6,197 bases of DNA from a bacterium. Lineage in GTDB: Bacteria > CSSED10-310 > JAJRTK01. The stretch covers positions 1 to 6,197 of the forward strand of contig JAJRTK010000061.1 of NCBI GenBank assembly GCA_024278345.1, read 5' to 3'. A model generated the notes under the pieces. It was not told the DNA's origin and did not search any database. It saw only the letters and a list, made by a program, of their open reading frames with translations. Made by a program: the position numbers and the translations under genes. Positions 1-5,331 of the stretch are shown in pieces. Numbering within the stretch: the first letter of the stretch is position 1; the number at the start of each line of letters is the position of its first letter.

Positions 1-111
1 GCCGCGGGCGCGGGTCGCGACGACCCAGACGGGCCGCAACCCTAAGACAAAAAAAGACTTTTCTGCAAGGTTTCCCTGGAAGCGTCCGATCACAAGAAAA
101 GCGGGCTAGCG
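1..111. other. Left-edge stretch without an identifiable gene
   Basis: No supportable gene is seen. Reading frame 1 is open from the window edge to a TAA at 43-45 and would end in AAGAGRDDPDGPQP. That could be the tail of an upstream gene, but 14 residues of low-complexity sequence cannot decide it. A perfect 6-bp hairpin (GGGTCG at 12-17, CGACCC at 21-26, loop CGA) lies in the same stretch. The A-rich run at 48-56 lies well downstream of it, so it does not form a plus-strand intrinsic terminator. Confidence 0.4.
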
Positions 112-119
112 CAGGTTTG
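112..119 (+). repeat. Left copy of 8-bp target-site duplication
   Basis: CAGGTTTG lies immediately outside the left inverted-repeat arm. The identical octamer lies immediately outside the right arm at 321-328. The joint position of the two copies, rather than the octamer alone, is what supports a transposition event. Confidence 0.75.
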
Positions 120-143
120 GGCCTCGGTCATGGTACCGGCCAC
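120..143 (+). repeat. Left terminal inverted repeat
   Basis: This 24-bp arm is perfectly complementary to 297-320. The pairing stops inward at 144/296 (G opposite G). It runs two bases outward (118-119 with 321-322) only because the flanking octamer begins with CA and ends with TG. The arm contains the palindrome GGTACC at 132-137. Confidence 0.9.
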
Positions 144-165
144 GGTGCAGATTTCAGACGCCGCC

Positions 166-269
166 CCAGGGCTTCCAGCCCTGGAACCCGGCGGAGGCTC
201 TGCCTCCGGACCTCCGCTGGGAGCGCAGCTCCCAGACCCACGCCAGGGAGCCAGCTCCCTGGACCCACA
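166..269. repeat. Tandem array of four covarying hairpins
   Basis: Four short hairpins follow one another at 25-26 bp spacing (starts 166, 192, 217, 243). They are CCAGGGCT/AGCCCTGG (166-184, loop TCC), CGGAGGC/GCCTCCG (192-208, loop TCT), CTGGGAGC/GCTCCCAG (217-235, loop GCA) and CCAGGGAGC/GCTCCCTGG (243-262, loop CA). Each stem pairs perfectly although the stems differ from each other. The linkers are similar: AACCCGG, GACCTCCG, ACCCACG, ACCCACA. Changes on one side of a stem are therefore matched on the other, as expected if the folded form in DNA or RNA is what is kept. No T-run follows any hairpin directly (the T6 at 288-293 is 25 bases beyond the last one), so they do not look like intrinsic terminators on the plus strand. 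The array lies wholly inside the 120-320 element. Its function is unknown to me. Confidence 0.8.
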
Positions 270-296
270 TCTTTGTGCGCTGCGTGCTTTTTTCGG

Positions 297-320
297 GTGG
301 CCGGTACCATGACCGAGGCC
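297..320 (-). repeat. Right terminal inverted repeat
   Basis: This is the perfect reverse complement of 120-143. It begins GTGGCCGG and ends CCGAGGCC. Because the arms are identical, both ends of the element encode a chance 'MTEAQ' when read inward or outward, which produces spurious open frames on both strands. Confidence 0.9.
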
Positions 321-328
321 CAGGTTTG
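321..328 (+). repeat. Right copy of 8-bp target-site duplication
   Basis: CAGGTTTG directly follows the right inverted-repeat arm and is identical to 112-119. Removing 112-320 together with the element would leave a single CAGGTTTG, which predicts the uninterrupted site GCGCAGGTTTGCATCG in relatives. Confidence 0.75.
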
Positions 329-643
329 CATCGTGAAAAGACCCGCCGCGCAACATGGCCGGGTGTTCCCCGTTGCTCGTGGCATATCGCAAAAATTCTC
401 TGGTATTGAAACGGAAGAGATTCCCGCTTACCCTGGCGAAAGGTTGGATGGGAGAATCCCGATCTTCCCATGATCACGGGTCGTCAAACGCCTTTAGGGC
501 TTCGAGGCGTCGTCAAGGGCGATGATGGGCGAGCAGCGGTCGGCTGGATAGCCGCCGATGTGAGCGGACCACAACCCTGTGCGACAAAAGCATGTTCGCG
601 GATTCATCCAATTGGTTCATCTTTCTGGAGGTCGTCGAGGAGA
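329..643 (+). other. Leader region of the sigma factor gene, no gene seen
   Basis: This stretch separates the inserted element from the sigma factor start. The sigma reading frame is open upstream to an ATG at 470, but residues encoded by 470-643 do not resemble the ECF family, and the ribosome-binding signals sit before 644. It is therefore best read as 5' untranslated and promoter sequence. It contains a possible promoter (406-434), a direct repeat GTCGTCAA (480-487 and 509-516, 29 bp apart) and a weak hairpin ACGCCT/AGGCGT (488-493 with 505-510) lying between them. Confidence 0.5.
406..434 (+). promoter_or_regulatory. Possible housekeeping-type promoter of the sigma-kinase operon
   Basis: TTGAAA at 406-411 and TACCCT at 429-434 are separated by 17 bp, the ideal spacing for a primary-sigma promoter. 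The -35-like element is good, while the -10-like element keeps only the first TA and last T. It lies about 210 bp upstream of the sigma factor start. Such matches occur by chance in sequence of this length, so this is a weak prediction. Autoregulated ECF promoters would look different, and none could be recognised. Confidence 0.25.
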
Positions 644-1213
644 ATGACCGAGCCATCGGAAATCAGTGAGTTGCTCACGCGCTGGAGTCGTGGGGACCGC
701 GACGCGGGCAACCGGGTGTTTGGGTTTCTCTACGAGGATCTCCGTCGTCGTGCGCGGCGAGCCCGGAGATCGGTGAGAGGAAAAAACCTTCCGGGAACCA
801 CGTCATTGGTGCATGAGGCGTGGCTTCAGCTCTCGGTCTGTCCCGTCCGGCAATGGCAGGGGCGGAACCATTTCTTCGCCCTGGTCTTCCGGGTCATGGC
901 GAACATCCTCAAGAAATCCAGGCGGGCCCAGCTTTGCCAGAAGCGTGGAGGCGGAGCTTTCCACCATTCCCTGGAAAATCTTTCCGTGGAACCAGGGACC
1001 AGTGAAGAAGGAACGGCGATGGAAGAGGAGGTGCGGTGGGCTTTTCAAGCGCTCCAGCAGCGGTATCCCGAAAGGGCGCGGGCTTTTCTCTTGCGGCACG
1101 TGGCCGAAATGACCATCGAGGAGGCCGCCCAAGGGATGGGAGTGTCTCCATCGACCTTGAAACGGTATTGCAAAAGCGCTTCCATTTGGCTCCTCAAGGA
1201 GATGTCCGCATGA
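644..1213 (+). CDS. ECF-family RNA polymerase sigma factor (TIGR02999-like)
   Basis: This encodes a 189-residue alternative sigma factor that would direct core RNA polymerase to a dedicated set of promoters. Region 2 spans about residues 5-104, with SLVHEAWLQL at 54-63, RNHFFALVFRVMANIL at 74-89 and the family-typical KRGGG at 100-104. Region 4 spans about 127-187, with the helix-turn-helix MTIEEAAQGMGVSPSTLKRY at 156-175. Length and motif order fit the short 'Sig-70_X6' (TIGR02999) ECF type common in Planctomycetes and Acidobacteria; this is recognition by pattern, not a search. The start at 644 is chosen because GGAGG (627-631) and GAGG (637-640) precede it and family similarity begins at once; an in-frame ATG at 470 adds 58 unrelated residues. 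No anti-sigma gene adjoins it. Instead its stop overlaps the start of a Ser/Thr kinase gene. Region 2.2 carries G51-T52-T53-S54 where classical ECF factors have acidic residues, which makes control by phosphorylation conceivable. Confidence 0.9.
   Translation: MTEPSEISELLTRWSRGDRDAGNRVFGFLYEDLRRRARRARRSVRGKNLPGTTSLVHEAWLQLSVCPVRQWQGRNHFFALVFRVMANILKKSRRAQLCQKRGGGAFHHSLENLSVEPGTSEEGTAMEEEVRWAFQALQQRYPERARAFLLRHVAEMTIEEAAQGMGVSPSTLKRYCKSASIWLLKEMSA
1196..1201 (+). promoter_or_regulatory. Ribosome binding site that fixes the kinase start
   Basis: AAGGAG lies inside the last codons of the sigma factor gene, 8 bases before ATG at 1210. Spacing and sequence are near ideal. It supports initiation at 1210 over the in-frame upstream ATG at 1036, which falls within the sigma factor coding region. 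Confidence 0.75.
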
Positions 1214-4200
1214 TGCGCCGCCGGGATGGAGGAGGGTCTGGGACTGGTGCGATGGAGCTCCTGGAGGCGGTATTGGAGATGTCCCGGGAGGAGCGCTCCG
1301 ACTTCCTGGACGTCGAGTGCGCCGGATCCCAGGGGCTTCGGGAGCGCGTGGAATCCCTGCTGGCGGCGTATAACTCCGCCATCGACCGGTACAGCTTCGT
1401 TCTGTCGTGGGAGGTTTTCCCAACGGGCGGTGAGGAGGTGGAAAACGGGGGTGGCGGCGAAGAGGAACGACCGGGAGAGCGGAAGCATGGGGACTCGGTG
1501 GCGGAACTTCCCTCGCTGGAGAAGCGTGGCGATGCTGCCGCATCCTCCTGGAAGGCGGAGCTGGAGAAGCTGGGGCCCTATGTCGTGGAAAGAAGGCTGG
1601 GCCAGGGGGGGATGGGAGTCGTTTATCTTTGTCGACGCCAAGAGACTGGGAAGCTTGCCGCCGTCAAGACCCTTTTGGGCGCGAGCCTTGGGCAGCTCCA
1701 GGGGATGAGGCGGGAAATCCGGCTTTTGTCGCGGCTCGAACATCCTGGAATCGTCCAGATACTGGAGCACGGGGAGGAGGCGGGGTGCATCTGGTTCGCC
1801 ATGGAGTATTTGGAAGGAACGACACTCCGGGAGCGGCTGGCGTGCGGCAAGGAGGGTTTCCGAGGGGCACGGCGAGGTCTGTCCGTGCCCGAGGGGCTTG
1901 CCATCGTGTCGGAGCTTTGCCACGCATTGGCCTTTCTTCACGGGGAAGGCATAGTCCACCGAGATATCAAGCCGGAAAACGTGTTGCTCCTTCCAGACGG
2001 CCAGCCCGTGCTCCTGGACTTTGGCCTGACGCTGCGGCTGGCCGGTCCGCTCATGCGCGACGCGCTGGATGCCCTGGGTCCGGCGGGGGGAACCCCGTCA
2101 TACATGGCGCCGGAGCAGATTGCAGGCGGTATCATCGACCCGCGAACGGATCTCTATGCCGTTGGATGCCTGCTGTACGAAATATTGGCCGGCTGGCCGC
2201 CCTTCCATGGGGAGACGCCGACGGAATTGCTTCTTCAGCATCTGGGCTCCGAGCCCCGGTGGCCTGATGGAATCCAGGGCGTTCCCGAAGGGCTGCAAGG
2301 CCTCGTCATGCGCCTCTTGGAGAAGGAACCGCAGAAGCGTCCAGGATATGCCCTGGATATCGCCAGGCACCTGGAACCCTACGCGGCGCCCGCGCGGGCA
2401 ATCTCCATTCCCAGCGCGAGAGCGTACTTGTATCGGTCGAGACTTTGGGGCCGGCGAAGAGAGATGGGAAAGCTGGGCCATGCATTGAAGAAGGCGGAGA
2501 GAGGTCGTGGGGGGCTCCTTGTTCTCACGGGTGAGAGCGGCATCGGAAAAACGCGCCTCATGCTGGAAATCGGGGCAAGGGGGCAACAGCGGGGATTCCT
2601 TGTTCTCCACGGGGAGGCGACGACGCCGAAAGAGTCCGGCACACCAGACGTTCTGCCTCCGATTGGGCCGCTGCTCCGTCCCTTGCGGACCCTTGGCGAC
2701 TGGTGCCGCAGCCGCGGGCCAGGGGCGACGGAAAAAGTCTTCCCCCCCGATACGGCCATCCTCTTCTCGTACGAACCCGGTCTGAGCGGACCCAACCAAG
2801 CGGATGGCTCCAGTGCGCCACTCCTTCCAGGAAACTCTCCACACCGGGTCCGGCTGATCCTAGAAGTCGTCCGTTGCCTTGCCGCAGCGGCGGACCAGGT
2901 TCCCATTCTCCTTCTCTTGGACGATCTTCAATGGGCGGACGCCGTGACTCTCGACGTTCTGCAAGAAATGCTCGCCGAAGATATTTTCTCCTCTCGTCCC
3001 CTCCTGCTCCTGGCCTCGGTTCGCGGCGAAGAGATGACCGACCGAATGCGCGAAATCGTGGAACGCCCGAGTGTCGCCAAGCTGAAGGTCTCCCGTGTGG
3101 ATGAAGACTCCCTGGCGGCCATGGCGAGCGACATGCTGGGAATCCACGAGGTCCCCGAACCGCTGGCGCGCTTCCTGGTGGAACGCTCGGAAGGTAACCC
3201 CTTCTTCGCCGCCGAGGCTCTCCGGGCCGCCATCTCCGAAGAGGCCATCGTCCGGGATCCCCGGGGTCGATGGGGACTCCTGGAGTCTTGGTTTTCCCGG
3301 GAGTGGGGCGAGCTCGGCCGCTCCGAAACGGTCCGCAACCTCATTCAGGCACGGCTCCACCGGCTCCCCGACGGGGCGCGAGAGCTGCTCGCCGCCGCCG
3401 CCGTCCTCGGCCGCGAATTCGACCAAGAGAACTTGGAACGGATGCGACCGACGCTGGAAAGAGACTGGGCGGTGGCGCTCCAGGAACTTTTCCAAGGGGG
3501 AATCCTGGAGGAGACCGAATCCGGCTCTCTCCGGTTCATCCACGACCAGCTCAGGGAGGCGGCTTATCAGCGCCTGAAGGCATCGGAAAAAAAGAGTCTC
3601 CACATCCGCGCCGCCAAGCTCCTGGAAGAGATCCAGGGCGACGACTCGCTCTTCGAACAGGGCCGTCACTGGGCCGCCGCCGGCGCTGGAAAACAGGCGA
3701 CGGCCCTCTACCTGGAAGCCGGGAATCGGGCGCGGGCAGGTTTCACGCCGATTCAGGCGGAAGCGGCCTTTCGGGCCGCGCTGCAACAGCTCGACCGGGA
3801 ACAGGTCGAGCAGGACACGGGATCTACGCCCACGGAGCCATGGGATCCCTGGGCCCAAGAAACCTTGCTCCAGGCACTCCGCGGGCTCGGTCTGACTCTC
3901 TACGACATGGGCGAGACCGAGGAATGCCACCAGAGCTTTCAGCGGGCGTTGGTCATCTGCCGCCGATGGGGAAACAGGAAGCAGGAAGCCAACCTCCTTG
4001 GCAACCTGGCCGACCTCTATCAAGACCAGGGGCGCTTGATGGAAGCGGAAGAGGCCTACATTCTGGCACTGCAGTGCTTCCGCGAACTTTCCATGGACAA
4101 GGAGGAGGGTATCCTGACCATCAGCCTGGCCTGCCTCAGGATCCAGCGCAGCGATTACCAAGGGGCCGAAAACCTCCTGGAACGCGCCCGCGGCATCGCC

Positions 4201-5136
4201 CGAAAAATCGACTTCACCGCCCTGGAAGCCGCAGCCCTGGGCAACCTGGGAAATCTTGCCAAGAGAGAGGGAGACCACGAAAAGGCAACCCGACTCTTTC
4301 TCCGCAGTCTGGAGCTTTTCCGCAAAGCGGGGAACAAGAAAAACGAGGGACATACCCTCCAAAACCTCGCCATCATGGCAAAGGAAGCCGGCCGCTCGAA
4401 GGAGGCCCTCACCCTTTTCGAAGAGGCCCTGGCCATCGCCAAGGAAATCCAAAATCACAAGCTCGAAGCCATCGTGACCGAGAACCTGGCCGAACTGTTG
4501 GACATCATGGGTCATCCGGCACGAGCATTGGCGCTTTTCCAAAGAACCCTCGCCATCCACGAGAAGGCGGGAAACCAGAGACTCGCCACCAGCGTGCGCT
4601 ACCAGCTAGCCCACCATCATCGGGAGCAGGGGGACCTCCAGAAGGCCCTGGAATACACCGAGGAAACTCTTGCCATCGTTCACGACATCGATTTCGAAGA
4701 CGCAAAACTCCAGGGAATGACACTCTTGGGCATGCTCCGCCGGGAGAGCGGCGACCCCGACGGTGCCCGAAAACTCCTGGAACCGGCCCTGGAGACAGCA
4801 CGCCAACAAAAGGAACTCGACGCTCTTTTCAATTGCCTCCAGGAAATGGCCTCTATTTACGTCGCCCAGGGCCTCCACGACAAAGCCTGGCCACTCCTGG
4901 ACGAAGCGGAATCCATCTCCCGTTCCCTGGGCTCTCCCCTCACGCTGATGCACCATCTCCTGGACCGAGCCCGGATGCAAATCGTGGCCGACGAGCCGGA
5001 ACAGGCCTCGGCAACGCTACGGGAAGCACAAGAACTCTTCGACACCACGCCCGCTCTCAAGCTCCAGCCGAACTCCTGGAAGGCACGGCAACTCGCAAAG
5101 CTCCGCCAAGAACTCGAGCGCCGCAAATCCAGATGA
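1210..5136 (+). CDS. Hanks-type Ser/Thr kinase fused to AAA ATPase and ten TPRs
   Basis: This encodes a 1308-residue signalling protein with no signal peptide or membrane segment, so probably cytoplasmic. Residues 15-54 are the short module (SDFLDVECAG, VESLLAAY) often preceding such kinases. A Gly/Glu-rich linker follows. The kinase domain spans about 124-391: glycine loop GQGGMGVV 131-138, ATP-lysine K153, helix-C E169, HRDIKPEN 250-257 with catalytic D252, DFG 270-272, APE 300-302, D314 and R377. All catalytic residues are present. An AAA_16/STAND-like ATPase follows from about 412: Walker A GESGIGKT 441-448, Walker B ILLLLDD 566-572 then LQWAD, and SEGNPFF at 660-666. A winged-helix-like part covers about 708-745. 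Residues 886-1285 are ten 40-residue TPRs. The layout recalls PknK-like kinases. Translation appears coupled to the sigma factor by an ATGA overlap. The activation segment lacks the usual Thr pair, and the coding strand changes from G-rich to C-rich near codons 440-560. Ligand and substrates are unknown; the sigma factor is the obvious candidate. Confidence 0.93.
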   Translation: MMRRRDGGGSGTGAMELLEAVLEMSREERSDFLDVECAGSQGLRERVESLLAAYNSAIDRYSFVLSWEVFPTGGEEVENGGGGEEERPGERKHGDSVAELPSLEKRGDAAASSWKAELEKLGPYVVERRLGQGGMGVVYLCRRQETGKLAAVKTLLGASLGQLQGMRREIRLLSRLEHPGIVQILEHGEEAGCIWFAMEYLEGTTLRERLACGKEGFRGARRGLSVPEGLAIVSELCHALAFLHGEGIVHRDIKPENVLLLPDGQPVLLDFGLTLRLAGPLMRDALDALGPAGGTPSYMAPEQIAGGIIDPRTDLYAVGCLLYEILAGWPPFHGETPTELLLQHLGSEPRWPDGIQGVPEGLQGLVMRLLEKEPQKRPGYALDIARHLEPYAAPARAISIPSARAYLYRSRLWGRRREMGKLGHALKKAERGRGGLLVLTGESGIGKTRLMLEIGARGQQRGFLVLHGEATTPKESGTPDVLPPIGPLLRPLRTLGDWCRSRGPGATEKVFPPDTAILFSYEPGLSGPNQADGSSAPLLPGNSPHRVRLILEVVRCLAAAADQVPILLLLDDLQWADAVTLDVLQEMLAEDIFSSRPLLLLASVRGEEMTDRMREIVERPSVAKLKVSRVDEDSLAAMASDMLGIHEVPEPLARFLVERSEGNPFFAAEALRAAISEEAIVRDPRGRWGLLESWFSREWGELGRSETVRNLIQARLHRLPDGARELLAAAAVLGREFDQENLERMRPTLERDWAVALQELFQGGILEETESGSLRFIHDQLREAAYQRLKASEKKSLHIRAAKLLEEIQGDDSLFEQGRHWAAAGAGKQATALYLEAGNRARAGFTPIQAEAAFRAALQQLDREQVEQDTGSTPTEPWDPWAQETLLQALRGLGLTLYDMGETEECHQSFQRALVICRRWGNRKQEANLLGNLADLYQDQGRLMEAEEAYILALQCFRELSMDKEEGILTISLACLRIQRSDYQGAENLLERARGIARKIDFTALEAAALGNLGNLAKREGDHEKATRLFLRSLELFRKAGNKKNEGHTLQNLAIMAKEAGRSKEALTLFEEALAIAKEIQNHKLEAIVTENLAELLDIMGHPARALALFQRTLAIHEKAGNQRLATSVRYQLAHHHREQGDLQKALEYTEETLAIVHDIDFEDAKLQGMTLLGMLRRESGDPDGARKLLEPALETARQQKELDALFNCLQEMASIYVAQGLHDKAWPLLDEAESISRSLGSPLTLMHHLLDRARMQIVADEPEQASATLREAQELFDTTPALKLQPNSWKARQLAKLRQELERRKSR
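3865..5064 (+). repeat. Coding repeat: ten 120-bp TPR units in perfect register
   Basis: This sub-feature of the kinase gene encodes residues 886-1285. Splitting it every 40 codons aligns ten units with no gap: small residues and leucines recur at positions 8-9 (LGNLA, LACL, LENLAE-type), a Gly near 15-17 (DQGR, REGD, EAGR, IMGH, EQGD, ESGD), and an Ala-rich second helix (EALTLFEEALA, RALALFQRTLA). The DNA copies have diverged and are not simple tandem repeats. Forty-residue TPRs form extended superhelices that usually bind peptides or partner proteins. The 23 residues after the last unit (from QPNSW) look like a capping helix. Confidence 0.85.
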
Positions 5137-5331
5137 CGCCCCACGAAAGGCGCACGATCCGACACTCGTTCCCCACAATTTCCCTTGTTCGATCATTGTT
5201 GAGGTCCGCTCGCATCGGCGGCAATCCGTCCGCCGCTGCTCGCCATTGTCGCCGCTCTCGCCATCCACCGAAGCACCACACAATTGCCTGCCCCGCCCGG
5301 CTCATGTCAGGCGCCCACGGAAATCCAGCCC
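5137..5331. other. Intergenic region between convergent genes
   Basis: Both neighbouring genes end here, so transcripts from either side should terminate in this interval. The best hairpin is CGGCGG (5216-5221) with CCGCCG (5230-5235) and an 8-base loop. A second, weaker one is GCCTG (5286-5290) with CAGGC (5308-5312). Neither is followed by a T-run on either strand, so no intrinsic terminator can be called and factor-dependent termination is possible. No small gene is evident. Confidence 0.5.

Larger units (their letters stand above)
120..320. mobile_element. MITE-like non-autonomous insertion, 201 bp
   Basis: The segment starts with GGCCTCGGTCATGG and ends with its reverse complement. The two 24-bp arms (120-143 and 297-320) match perfectly. 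Directly outside both arms is the same octamer, CAGGTTTG (112-119 and 321-328), as expected of a target-site duplication made on insertion. The element is far too short for a transposase, and its open frames are unconvincing, so it would have to be moved in trans. Insertion sequence families that make 8-bp duplications include IS1595 and IS66; which family is responsible cannot be read from these ends. The interior carries a four-unit hairpin array (166-262). The intact duplication suggests a single insertion that has not been reworked much. An alternative is a structured non-coding RNA locus with long closing arms, but that would not explain the flanking octamers. Confidence 0.75.

Noticed and set aside
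1-45. C-terminal end of an upstream gene
   Set aside because: Only 14 low-complexity residues precede the TAA, and all three forward frames are open over this short distance, so the evidence is insufficient.
166-293. CRISPR array or terminator cluster
   Set aside because: The units have no constant repeat with unique spacers of 26-40 bp, the variable part is itself a hairpin stem, and the T6 run at 288-293 is too far from the last stem to act as a terminator tail.
117-473. Open frames on both strands through the inserted element (also 90-392 and 128-385, minus strand)
   Set aside because: They run through inverted repeats and hairpins, have low-complexity translations, and share 'MTEAQ' only because the two element ends are identical.
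470-643. Upstream start for the sigma factor at 470
   Set aside because: The extra 58 residues have no ECF similarity, whereas 644 is preceded by GGAGG/GAGG and begins directly with the family's N-terminal pattern.
1036-1209. Upstream start for the kinase at 1036
   Set aside because: It would add 58 residues encoded within the sigma factor's region 4 in a different frame. The ATG at 1210 has a near-ideal AAGGAG and the typical ATGA overlap.
2860-4560. Long minus-strand open frame (566 codons) inside the kinase gene
   Set aside because: It is wholly antisense to conserved ATPase and TPR coding sequence. Its composition is the mirror of the sense codons, it shows no recognisable domain, and long shadow frames are usual in GC-rich genes.
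5216-5235. Intrinsic terminator between the convergent genes
   Set aside because: The CGGCGG/CCGCCG hairpin has an 8-base loop and no T-run on either strand.
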